From: an uncultured Eubacterium sp. | Lineage (GTDB): Bacteria; Bacillota; Clostridia; Lachnospirales; Lachnospiraceae | Direction of reading: 5' to 3' | Assembly (NCBI GenBank): GCA_947385875.1 | Contig: CANDMV010000007.1 | Span: 1 to 53,845 of the forward strand | Length of the DNA stretch: 53,845 nt | Notes under the pieces: model-generated | The model's input: the letters and a program-made list of their open reading frames with translations, nothing else | Database searches by the model: none | Told to the model about the DNA's origin: nothing | Program-made: the position numbers and the translations under genes | In this document: positions 15,022 through 23,397 of the stretch, in pieces | Numbering within the stretch: the first letter of the stretch is position 1 | Layout: every line of letters starts with the position of its first letter

Positions 15022-15065
15022 TCCTGTTAGCTTTCGATGATGGGTTAAGACCATCAAGTTGGTGG

Positions 15066-15094
15066 TTGCCGCAGCGTATATTTTTTGCTATAAT
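15066..15094 (+). promoter_or_regulatory. Sigma-A promoter of the AAA-ATPase-like gene
   Basis: TTGCCG (15066-15071), a 17-base spacer and TATAAT (15089-15094) preceded by TG at 15086-15087 make a strong promoter about 60 bases before the next start codon. Confidence 0.75.
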
Positions 15095-15154
15095 TTACCA
15101 TAACACGGACATTGATAGCAGGTTTAGAAACAAATCAGAAAGATTGGAGACATT

Positions 15155-16878
15155 ATGACAGCGCGTACAGCAGCCGTCGGCATTCAGGATTTTAGAGAAA
15201 TTATTCAGCATCGTTATTTTTATATAGACAAGACAGATTTTATCAAAGAATGGTGGGAAAATGGGGATACCGTTACTTTGATTGCCCGCCCGCGAAGATT
15301 TGGAAAGACACTGACTATGAGTATGCTGGATTATTTTTTTCCATCAGGCATGAGGGTGAGAACCTGTTTGAACATCTGAAAATCTGGAAGGAAGAGGATT
15401 ATAGGAAAATTCAGGGGACATATCCAGTGGTGTTTCTCAGCTTTGCTGGAGTGAAGGCAAATAACTATCACGAGGCTTACTGTGACTTATGCAGTCTTAT
15501 TTCACGGGAATACCGCAGAAATGTTTTTTTGCAAAACAGCGATGATTTTCTGCCGTCAGATAAAAAACAGTTTGATAAGATTTTGAGCGGGGAAGCAGAT
15601 GTCAGCGAGGTCTGTATGTCTTTAAATCTGCTTTCGGAATATTTATACAATTATTACGGAAAGAAAGTAATTATTTTACTCGACGAGTATGACACGCCTA
15701 TGCAGGAGGCTTATGTGTCAGGATACTGGGATGAAATGGCCGATTTTATCAGGCGTCTGTTCAGTTACACATTTAAGATAAATCCATATTTAGAGCGTGC
15801 TGTTATGACAGGTATTACAAGAGTCAGCAAGGAATCAGTTTTTTCCGATCTGAATAATCTTGTTGTAATTACAACTGTATCCAAAATGTACGCAGATGTT
15901 TTCGGATTTACAGAACCGGAAGTATTTCAAGCACTTGATGAGTATGGTCTGAGGGAAAAAGCGGATGATGTAAAGAGCTGGTATGACGGTTTTAGATTTG
16001 GGAACAGCGATCATATTTATAATCCATGGTCTATCATTAATTATCTGAAAAATAAAGAATTCAAGCCGTACTGGGCGAATACGAGTTCTAACAGGTTAGT
16101 AGGAAGACTGATTCAAAAAAGTGATGTGCATACAAAACTGATTATGGAAGACCTGCTTCAGGGGAAGTCTTTTTATATGTCGATCAATGAGAAGCTTGTA
16201 TTCAGCGATCTTGATACAGAAAAGTCCGCGGTTTGGAGCCTGCTGTTGGCTGGTGGGTATGTAAAAGCGCTGCATGTGTCGGAAAACCGCAGAGGAAAGC
16301 TGGAATACGAGCTTGCCCTGACGAACAGGGAGTCGCTTGCTGCATTTGACAGTATGGCTACGGACTGGTTTTCTAACAAGAGGCTTAACTATGGTGATTT
16401 CTCTGATGCACTGCTGTCGGGGGATGTCAAATATATGAATAGGTATCTGAATGATATTGCAAAAGAGACGTTCAGCAGCTTTGACACGGGAGAGAAGCCA
16501 TCTGAATTTAAACAGCCGGAAAATTTCTATCATGGCTTTGTGCTTGGGCTTATCGCAGATCTGAGAAAGCTGTACCGGATTACGACCAACCGAGAGAGTG
16601 GGTTTGGCAGGTATGATGTGCTTTTAGAGCCGTGCGACCCGAAACTGGATGACGGAATGATTCTGGAATTTAAAGTGTTCCACCCGGAAAAAGAAAAAAC
16701 ACTGGAAGATACTATCAAGGCTGCCGTCTGGCAGATTCTGGATAAAGAGTATGCAGTGGCGCTTACCGCAGCGGGTGTGCCGAAGGAAAATATCCGAATT
16801 TACGGGTTTGCGTTTAAAGGAAAAGAGGTACTTATAAGAGGCGGGGAGCTTAGAGAGTGGGAAGCAGGCAGAGGATAG
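15155..16878 (+). pseudogene. AAA-ATPase-like/PD-(D/E)XK protein (DUF1703 type), frames separated at a U7 run
   Basis: Two frames form one protein of about 570 residues. The first 62 residues, from ATG 15155 after GGAGA, contain YFYIDKTDFI and the Walker-A-like ARPRRFGKTLTMSMLDYFF of AAA-ATPase-like proteins. The -1 frame then continues SIRHEGENLFEHL and runs uninterrupted to 16878, with LLDEYDTP as the Walker B region and a C-terminal nuclease-like core (GRYDVLL, then ILEFKV). The change occurs exactly at T-TTT-TTT (15334-15340), a perfect slippery heptamer; a -1 slip restores the full protein. So this is either a homopolymer mutation, phase variation or programmed frameshifting. Family members are numerous in gut anaerobes and mostly of unknown function; some resemble mobile-element or defence proteins. 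Confidence 0.8.
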
Positions 16879-16983
16879 CGTGAAAAGGGTATAAAGAATG
16901 ATGAAACATTAAAATCATGGAATATATCCTAACACATGTACCACGTGAAGACGGATAGACTTATAATGAAACAGCATAATGTT

Positions 16984-17034
16984 AAGGTGCTAAGTCTTTT
17001 GAATGATTAAGGCTTAGCACCTTTTTATTTTTAA
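16984..17034 (+). terminator. Strong Rho-independent terminator
   Basis: AAGGTGCTAAG (16984-16994) pairs perfectly with CTTAGCACCTT (17013-17023) around an 18-base loop, followed by a T-rich tract. It terminates the AAA-ATPase-like gene. The 100 bases before it and the 75 after it show no gene. Confidence 0.85.
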
Positions 17035-17109
17035 AAAAGTGATCATATTTTATTTTACAAAGCAGGGGAACTAATGATATTCTTATAATGTAAACTTACA
17101 TGCGCATTT

Positions 17110-17209
17110 GGCTTATGAGAATAGAGGGCCTATGAGGATATAAGGCTTATGAGAATAGAGGGCCTATGAGAATATAAGGCTTATGAGAATAGAGGCTTAT
17201 GAGAAAGGA
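17110..17209 (+). repeat. Six tandem 17-bp repeats ending in a ribosome binding site
   Basis: Consensus GGCYTATGAGRATANAN. Units start at 17110, 17127, 17144, 17161, 17178 and 17194; the last two are 16 bases. Units 1-2 and 3-4 form a nearly identical 34-bp pair. The sixth unit has changed to GAGAAAGGA and overlaps the AAAGGAAGG ribosome site of the response regulator. No spacers differ, so this is not CRISPR. Confidence 0.9.
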
Positions 17210-17221
17210 AGGCTTTGGTGA

Positions 17222-17944
17222 TTGGTGATGAAAAAAATACGTCTGGCGATTGTGGAAGATGAAGCATGGGAAGCAGAACTGCTGGCAGAATATATCAGCC
17301 GGTCGCAGAAAGAATGTTCGATAGAAGCAGAAGTGCAGATTTATGGCAGTGCCACGGATTTTTTAGAGGATTATCATTTCCAGTATGACATAGTATTTCT
17401 GGATATTGAAATGGATGGGATCAATGGAATGGAAGCTGCCGTAAAGCTTCGGGAAAAGGATTCGCGCATCACGCTGATGTTTGTCACGAATATGGCTCAG
17501 TATGCAGTAAAAGGGTATGAGGTAGATGCGGTTGATTTTGTTGTAAAGCCGGTATCCTATGACGCGTTCCTGTTCAAATTTCATCGGGTGCTGCAGCATG
17601 TGAACAAACGCCGCGGCAAAAGGATTGTGGTCCATTCCAGGGGGGATATATATGGCATCCAGTCTGATGATCTTATTTATGTAGAAGTCAGCGGACACAA
17701 TCTGGTCTATCATACCAGACAGAAAGATCTAATGGTCAGAGGAGCTTTAAAGGAAGCAGAAGAGCAGCTGGAAGAGATGCCGTTTTCACGCTGCAATCAT
17801 TGTTATCTGGTGAATCTGGAATATGTGGAGGGTGTTGAAGGATATATGCTCCTTTTGCCGGGAGGGGAGCGTCTGCAGATCAGCCGAAGCCGGAAAACAG
17901 ACTTTTTAAAGCGTTATGCCCGCTTTATGTCTACGGGTAATTAG
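17222..17944 (+). CDS. LytTR-family response regulator
   Basis: About 240 residues: receiver domain (acidic VEDE at the N-terminus; phospho-acceptor Asp61 in FLDIEM; K in VVKPVSY) followed by a LytTR DNA-binding domain (RIVVHSRGDIYGIQ, then CNHCYLVNLEYVEGV). It controls transcription by binding direct-repeat sites. The start is uncertain: TTG 17222 lies nine bases from AAAGGAAGG and is preferred by spacing, but ATG 17228 is a good codon with a longer gap. The paired sensor follows 70 bases downstream. The 17-bp tandem repeats just upstream could be binding sites or expression-tuning repeats. Targets are unknown; the system resembles AgrAC-type peptide sensing. Confidence 0.9.
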   Translation: MVMKKIRLAIVEDEAWEAELLAEYISRSQKECSIEAEVQIYGSATDFLEDYHFQYDIVFLDIEMDGINGMEAAVKLREKDSRITLMFVTNMAQYAVKGYEVDAVDFVVKPVSYDAFLFKFHRVLQHVNKRRGKRIVVHSRGDIYGIQSDDLIYVEVSGHNLVYHTRQKDLMVRGALKEAEEQLEEMPFSRCNHCYLVNLEYVEGVEGYMLLLPGGERLQISRSRKTDFLKRYARFMSTGN

Positions 17945-18020
17945 TATAGCATTGGGGAAATAACGATGTACTAGATCTAAATCACTTCGCTAAGGGACCT
18001 TCAATGTAAGGAGGATGAGA

Positions 18021-19379
18021 ATGCTGGAGATGATGAAAAGTTTTAGTGATGTAAGGCTGAAAATATTTGAAGAATTTCGATTTGCCGCAGAGCTTCTGGG
18101 TGCGGAGCTGGTTTTTTTAATTCCATTTGCAAAGCGCAAAGAGAATTTTATGATAAGGCTTTCTGCTGGGATTTTATGTTTTCTGCTGTTTGCGCAGCTT
18201 TATTTTTTCTTGCCAAAGGGCGGTACGAAGAGTGGGATGCCGGGGCTGGATATGGTTATATTATCTGTGGTATGGTATAGCTTTTTGGTGATACTGTCTA
18301 TGGTCTGCTGCAAATGCTGTTTTAAGATCGGCATATGCGATCTTGTGTTTTTTACGATTGCAGGATTTGCCGCTCAGCATATTGAATATGCGCTTATCAA
18401 TGAGCTGCTGGCTATGCAGCTTGTTCACGCGCTTACAGAACACTTCTGGCTTTATGCAGTCGTTTCGCTTGCTTCGTGTACGTTTTTTTACATGGCAGTT
18501 TATAGGCTTTTTGGGAGCAAAATGGTTCAGTGCGGCGGGGAATTGTTTGAGGATCGTCCTCTTTTTATCCTGTTTAGTGTCCTGCTTTTGGCTGTGCTGG
18601 TTGCGTCTTGTTTTACGGAGCAGCATTTGTTCCGCTTTGGGGATGTAAGGAATGGGATTCTGGTTGTAATGACGGATGTATTGATCTGTACATTGATTCT
18701 TCTGGTTCAGTATGGGTGCTATCATAGCAGCCAGATTTACAGAGAGCGCAGAATTGTGGAGCAGCTGCTGCATGAACGACAGAAGCAGTATCTGGTTTCA
18801 AAGGAAAACATGGAGGCAGTGACTCATAAGTGTCATGATTTAAAGCATCAGATTCATGCGCTGGAGCAGATGTCTGGCGGGCAGCGTTCCGAATTTTTGG
18901 AGGACATTAGGCAGTCTGTTCTTGTCTATGACAGCATGGCTCAGACTGGACATGAGGTGCTGAATACGCTTCTGACAGAAAAAAGCAACTATTGCGAGCG
19001 CCACAGCGTCCGTCTGTCAATCATGGCGGACGGCGCGGCGCTTGGCTTTATGGATGTGCTGGATTTATATACACTGTTTGGAAATGCACTTGATAATGCG
19101 ATTGAGTGTGTCAGGCAGTATCCGCAGGAAAAGCGCAATATCAGCCTGTCCGTCAGTGTCAGGCGGCAGTTTTTAATGATCGAAATGAGCAACTATTTTG
19201 AAGGCGCAGACCGGGCGGAGTTAAGGGATGGGATTCCGGTTACGACGAAGGAAGATTCGTATTCGCATGGATATGGCATCAAAAGTATTTATGCGGTGGT
19301 GAAGAAATATCAGGGGGAGATGGAGATTACTATGGAGCGGAGCATGTTTGTGCTTGGGATTGTGATTCCGGTTCCATAA
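18021..19379 (+). CDS. GHKL-type membrane sensor histidine kinase
   Basis: About 452 residues. The N-terminal half has about six hydrophobic segments, as in AgrC-type sensors. A dimerisation helix follows with THKCHDLKHQIHALEQ (phospho-acceptor His in HDLKHQ), then a GHKL ATPase with N-box FGNALDNAIECVR and a G box SHGYGIKSIYAVVKKY. ATG 18021 is chosen over 18015 because AAGGAGG ends directly against 18015 but lies six bases from 18021. It is paired with the LytTR regulator upstream. The ligand is likely extracellular, perhaps a peptide; no peptide precursor gene is visible beside it. Confidence 0.88.
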   Translation: MLEMMKSFSDVRLKIFEEFRFAAELLGAELVFLIPFAKRKENFMIRLSAGILCFLLFAQLYFFLPKGGTKSGMPGLDMVILSVVWYSFLVILSMVCCKCCFKIGICDLVFFTIAGFAAQHIEYALINELLAMQLVHALTEHFWLYAVVSLASCTFFYMAVYRLFGSKMVQCGGELFEDRPLFILFSVLLLAVLVASCFTEQHLFRFGDVRNGILVVMTDVLICTLILLVQYGCYHSSQIYRERRIVEQLLHERQKQYLVSKENMEAVTHKCHDLKHQIHALEQMSGGQRSEFLEDIRQSVLVYDSMAQTGHEVLNTLLTEKSNYCERHSVRLSIMADGAALGFMDVLDLYTLFGNALDNAIECVRQYPQEKRNISLSVSVRRQFLMIEMSNYFEGADRAELRDGIPVTTKEDSYSHGYGIKSIYAVVKKYQGEMEITMERSMFVLGIVIPVP

Positions 19380-19450
19380 AAGCTGTTCAACAGTTTAGCA
19401 TAAAGAAAGATGGTTGTAAAAATTACAACAATGGCAGTATTGAGAAAAAG

Positions 19451-19552
19451 TTATTGATTTCTTCCTGACTGCCAGATACTGATTATAGTGACGATGATGC
19501 TGATGACCGTCACTGCAATACCGACAAGTTCCAAAATCATTCCCACAGGCAT
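19451..19552 (-). CDS. Possible small single-pass membrane peptide (toxin-like)
   Basis: A 33-codon minus-strand frame has one strongly hydrophobic stretch (LELVGIAVTVISIIVTIISIW) closed by a charged, polar tail. Size and pattern recall type I toxin peptides of Firmicutes. There is no good ribosome site and the frame extends upstream without a preferred start (MPVG or MILEL). It could be a chance frame in an otherwise gene-free stretch (19380-20029), which also holds a palindrome and a promoter. Confidence 0.25.
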   Translation of the reverse strand: MPVGMILELVGIAVTVISIIVTIISIWQSGRNQ

Positions 19553-19700
19553 TACATGAAATCTTCTAACTGCAGCGGCTGTATCCAGTCGGTGATCTGT
19601 GATCAGCGGTTCACAGTTAAAATTCAATTCTGCCGATATCATGGAGCATCCTCACTGTAAAGCTTATCAAAAACAGCCAGCTCCCCTCACCCGGCGTCCG

Positions 19701-19716
19701 GGTATACCGGTATACC
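19701..19716. promoter_or_regulatory. Perfect 16-bp palindrome, possible operator
   Basis: GGTATACCGGTATACC reads identically on both strands and is itself two copies of GGTATACC. It lies 134 bases before a promoter-like pair leading to the GH3 gene. Such a duplicated palindrome fits a dimeric or tetrameric repressor site. Confidence 0.4.
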
Positions 19717-19849
19717 TTAATTTATCTCTCTTGATTTTTAAATACAAATTGGTTCCAGTACCTCTGGCTGCATCAGGAAAAGAACAAGCTTCAATAATGG
19801 CGGACTGCTGCGGGTTATGCCTCTTTTTCGACGGAGTATGACAGGTATG

Positions 19850-19878
19850 TTGTGTAAAGCCAAGAAATTTTCTATAAT
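19850..19878 (+). promoter_or_regulatory. Promoter of the membrane GH3 gene
   Basis: TTGTGT (19850-19855), a 17-base spacer and TATAAT (19873-19878) lie about 150 bases before the GH3 ATG. Confidence 0.5.
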
Positions 19879-20029
19879 ATTTCTATCACGCAGGTCTTAT
19901 AAAAGCACGGTTAGGGCAGTTAGCCGCAGTTGGCTAGACTGGCGCTGGGCTGCGTCCTGCATCATTCACAGGAGAGGTCGGCTGGCGCCGCTGACTTTTA
20001 TCATCATGAGGAATATGAGGAGGAATATT

Positions 20030-23020
20030 ATGGAAAAAGGGAAGAAAAAAACTATCTCAAAGAAAAAGTCAGTTCCGGCGTTGGTTCTGGCGGCTGTTTT
20101 AGCAATAGCGCTTGTTGTGGGGAATTTTTATGCACTAAAATACGCGCCGATTATCACAACCTTTCTGGGGCATAAAAGCTATGAAGTAAAGGAGAGCGGA
20201 GAGGCAGAAGATACAGAGTACTTTAAAAGAGATTTTTCCAGTGAAGAAGAACGGCTTTTTGCAGATGCTGCTGCTGCCCGCATGACAGCGGCAGAAGGGT
20301 TTGTACTGTTAAAGAATGAGGGAGCGCTTCCGTTGGCCGGGAAAAAAGTGACGCTTTTTGGAGTCAGCTCTGCTGAAATCCTCTATGGAGGAGGAGGTTC
20401 CGGCGCTGTGGATGCCTCGACGGTTCCAAGCCTGAAGACGGCATTAGAGCAGACGGGATTTGAGGTCAATCCAGACATGTGGAAGTTTTATACAGAAGGT
20501 GCAGCCGGAAAAATCCGCATGGATGTGGCGGATATTGCAGGAACGGGCCGCTATGTGATTCATGAGGCTGCACCGTCAATGTTTGCTGATGAACAGACAA
20601 AAAGCTTTGAGAGCTATGATGACGCGGCGATTGTAACGATTGCCCGTTCTGGAAGCGAGAGCGCTGATGTGCCGACGATTTATGATGACAGCTACGCGCA
20701 GCCAATGGATGTGGAAGGCTTTGTGGGTGCATTTCATTCAGAACCGGTGGATTCGCCGGATGATATAGGGCGTCATTATCTGGAACTGACTGCAACAGAA
20801 GAAGAACTGCTTTCCTATGTATCCAGCCAGTTTGACAATGTCATTGTACTGATTAATTCCGGCAACGCAATGGATTTGTCTTTTCTGAATAAGGAAGAAT
20901 ATGGCGTGGATGCGTGCCTGTGGATTGGCAATCCGGGGCAGGACGGACTATATGCAGTCGGAGATCTTTTAAACGGCACGGCAAATCCATCCGGTAAGAC
21001 GGTGGATACTTACGCATATGACCCGACAGGCGCGCCGGCAGCTGTGAATTTTGGGGATTTTCGAATGGAAAATGCAGACGATGCCATTCACAATGCATAT
21101 GTCGTCTATCAGGAAGGCATTTATGTCGGCTACCGTTATTATGAGACGCGTTATGAAGACTGTATTCTGGGAGCCGGAAACGCGGCATCCGCAGCCGGAG
21201 TGACCGCCGACGGTGCAGATGAATGGGTGTATGCTGACGAAGTGCAGTTCCCGTTTGGGTATGGATTAAGCTATACAGAGTTTGAAAAGGAACTGGTCAG
21301 CAGCAGTATTGAGGATGGTAAGTTTGTTTTTGAAGTCAAGGTTACAAATACCGGCTCTGTGGAAGGAAAAGAGGTCGTGCAGGTGTATGTGCAGAATCCT
21401 TACACAGAGTATGACAAGGCAAACGGCATAGAAAAATCAGCTGTACAGCTGTGCGGCTTTGCAAAAACAGAGATGATTGGGCCGGGAGAATCCGAGACAG
21501 TGACTGTCGCGGTGGCAGAAGAAGAGCTGAAGACCTACGATGCTTCTGCCGACCAGGGAAATGGCACTTATATTCTGGAAGAAGGGGAATATTATTTTAC
21601 TGCGGCGGACGATGCACACCATGCCATCAACAATATACTGGCTGCAAAAGGGGCAGAAGGAATGGATGGCAAGGCAGATTCTGGGCTTGTCAAGAGCTTT
21701 TCTGTAGAAAGCAGCGATGCATATGCAGTATCCGCACATACCGGAGAGGCAGTATCCAATCAGTTTACGGATACCGATATAAAATCTTATGATGAAAGCT
21801 TTGTATACTTAAGCCGGAACGACTGGGAAGGGACATTTCCAGAAGCTTATCATCTGACGGCTGACCAGAAGATATTGGATGCGCTTGCAATACCGGCAGG
21901 CACAGATGATGAGTCAGCCCAGATGCCGGTATTCGGGGCAAAGAACGGCCTGACATTAGCGATGATGCGTGGCAAGGATGCGGACGACCCTTCATGGGAT
22001 GAGCTGCTTGACCAGCTCACGCCGGAGGAAATGTATAATCTGGTTCGCGTAGGCGGCTACCAGACACAGACTGTCAGCTCTGTAGGCGCGCCGGCAACCG
22101 TATGCGTAGACGGTCCTGCTTTTGTGGGAAATGCCGGTACTACTGGGGTCACCCGCCCGGAACAGACATATGCGTGGTGTTCTGAGATTGTTATTTCTTC
22201 TACATGGAATCCGCAGCTGGCATATTCTATGGGCAGCCTGATCGGCGAGGATTGTCTGGCACAGGGAGCTTTGAATTTTGCGGGATGGTATGCACCTGCC
22301 ATGAATATTCACAGGACTGCATTTTCGGGACGCAATTTTGAGTATTATTCAGAAGACGGATATCTGTCCGGCGTATTCGGGTCGGCTGTAGTATCGGGCG
22401 CGCGCGAAAAAGGCGTCATTACGTTTGTGAAGCATTTTGCATTAAATGACCAGGAGACAAATCGTTCCGGTATGAGTACGTTTGCAAATGAACAGTCAAT
22501 CCGGGAACTTTACCTGAAAGCATTTGAGCCGAGTATTACAGCATCCGACGGCACACTGGGCATTATGGCAAGTATGAACCGTATCGGATTAAAATGGTCG
22601 GGAAACCATGACGGCCTGATGAAAAGTGTAGTGAGGAATGAATGGGGCTATGACGGCATTATTATCACCGATCAGGCTTCTTACCCGGAAGCTTTTCCGG
22701 CTCTGGCAATTCGCGGCGGCTTAGAGGGCGGTACGGATTTATATCTAAATTCTGGTGCTGATAACTGGCAGATTGACGGATATCAGAAGAACGCAACGGT
22801 TATGACACAGCTGCGCAGTGCATCCAAGCATATTTTATACGCGGTTGCAAACAGCATGGCAATGAATGGGATCTCTTCAAGTGCGACTGTGGTCAATATC
22901 ATGCCGCTCTGGCAGAAGTGGCTTGTGGCAGCGGACGCGGTGATTGGCATACTGCTGGTTCTGGCAGCAGCTGTGCTGATTAGGAAAACGCAGTGGAGCG
23001 GGGAGAAGAAGGAGCACTAG
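20030..23020 (+). CDS. Permuted GH3 beta-glucosidase-like enzyme with N- and C-terminal membrane segments
   Basis: ATG 20030 lies six bases after GAGGAGG, giving 996 residues. A Lys-rich N-terminus and one hydrophobic segment (VPALVLAAVLAIALVVGNFY) act as signal anchor. The GH3 C-terminal-type domain comes first (AAEGFVLLKNEGALPL; PFGYGLSYTEF), then a fibronectin-like domain (VTNTGSVEGKEVVQVYV), then the catalytic barrel (NIHRTAFSGRNFEYYSEDGY; KHFALNDQE). The nucleophile is Asp881 in GIIITDQ. This reversed order is known for some Ruminococcus and Butyrivibrio GH3 enzymes. A second hydrophobic segment (VIGILLVLAAAVLI) near the end is followed by a basic tail. The enzyme would thus be tethered at both ends outside the cell. 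The substrate, probably a beta-glucoside, cannot be fixed. Its stop codon lies in a MITE end. Confidence 0.9.
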   Translation: MEKGKKKTISKKKSVPALVLAAVLAIALVVGNFYALKYAPIITTFLGHKSYEVKESGEAEDTEYFKRDFSSEEERLFADAAAARMTAAEGFVLLKNEGALPLAGKKVTLFGVSSAEILYGGGGSGAVDASTVPSLKTALEQTGFEVNPDMWKFYTEGAAGKIRMDVADIAGTGRYVIHEAAPSMFADEQTKSFESYDDAAIVTIARSGSESADVPTIYDDSYAQPMDVEGFVGAFHSEPVDSPDDIGRHYLELTATEEELLSYVSSQFDNVIVLINSGNAMDLSFLNKEEYGVDACLWIGNPGQDGLYAVGDLLNGTANPSGKTVDTYAYDPTGAPAAVNFGDFRMENADDAIHNAYVVYQEGIYVGYRYYETRYEDCILGAGNAASAAGVTADGADEWVYADEVQFPFGYGLSYTEFEKELVSSSIEDGKFVFEVKVTNTGSVEGKEVVQVYVQNPYTEYDKANGIEKSAVQLCGFAKTEMIGPGESETVTVAVAEEELKTYDASADQGNGTYILEEGEYYFTAADDAHHAINNILAAKGAEGMDGKADSGLVKSFSVESSDAYAVSAHTGEAVSNQFTDTDIKSYDESFVYLSRNDWEGTFPEAYHLTADQKILDALAIPAGTDDESAQMPVFGAKNGLTLAMMRGKDADDPSWDELLDQLTPEEMYNLVRVGGYQTQTVSSVGAPATVCVDGPAFVGNAGTTGVTRPEQTYAWCSEIVISSTWNPQLAYSMGSLIGEDCLAQGALNFAGWYAPAMNIHRTAFSGRNFEYYSEDGYLSGVFGSAVVSGAREKGVITFVKHFALNDQETNRSGMSTFANEQSIRELYLKAFEPSITASDGTLGIMASMNRIGLKWSGNHDGLMKSVVRNEWGYDGIIITDQASYPEAFPALAIRGGLEGGTDLYLNSGADNWQIDGYQKNATVMTQLRSASKHILYAVANSMAMNGISSSATVVNIMPLWQKWLVAADAVIGILLVLAAAVLIRKTQWSGEKKEH

Positions 23021-23217
23021 AGCGTGTTTAATAAATGCTTTCCGTAAGATGTACCCACAGGGCATGATATGCTTCACACTTTGTACCCACAGGGCATGAT
23101 ATGGAGAATTTATCCCAAATTTATGAGGCATAGCGGGCTATGTTGATTAAATTTGGGATGAATGATCCGCAAAGCGGGGAGTGCAGATCGCGGGAATGAT
23201 TTTTCAAACACGCTCTA
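23018..23217. mobile_element. 200-bp MITE with ~26-bp terminal inverted repeats
   Basis: Left end TAGAGCGTGTTTAATAAATG and right end (reverse complement) TAGAGCGTGTTTGAAAAATC are imperfect inverted repeats. Inside are two 22-bp direct copies of TGTACCCACAGGGCATGATA (23050 and 23082) and a 12-bp inverted pair ATCCCAAATTTA/TAAATTTGGGAT (23112-23123, 23148-23159). No coding frame is present, so it would need a transposase supplied elsewhere. Outside the ends, GGAGCAC and GTGCTCC extend the symmetry. Confidence 0.7.
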
Positions 23218-23377
23218 GTGCTCCATCCGGCCAGAAATTAGAGTTTATCACAGCCTGATTCACGCCATTGCTGCGTTAAAATTTCCAGCTGATGGTCCAC
23301 ATCGCCGTCGAAATTTTGCCTTGCACTGACGCGAATCAGACTGCACGAAACTCTGATTTCTGGCCGGATGGAGCACT
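23217..23377. repeat. Palindromic repeat family 1, long copy
   Basis: The 30-bp arms at 23217-23246 and 23348-23377 are reverse complements with one mismatch (core AGTGCTCCATCCGGCCAGAA). They flank about 100 bases of unrelated sequence. Shorter relatives occur at 27911 and 31633. It sits between two convergent genes and directly abuts the MITE. Confidence 0.8.
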
Positions 23378-23397
23378 GCTTACGGATGCCAATCCTA

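Noticed and set aside
17110..17209. CRISPR array
   Set aside because: Repeats are directly adjacent with no unique spacers and no cas genes nearby.
19817..20029. 71-codon N-terminal extension of the GH3 protein
   Set aside because: It covers a promoter and reads as non-coding; ATG 20030 has a perfect ribosome site and starts a clean signal anchor.
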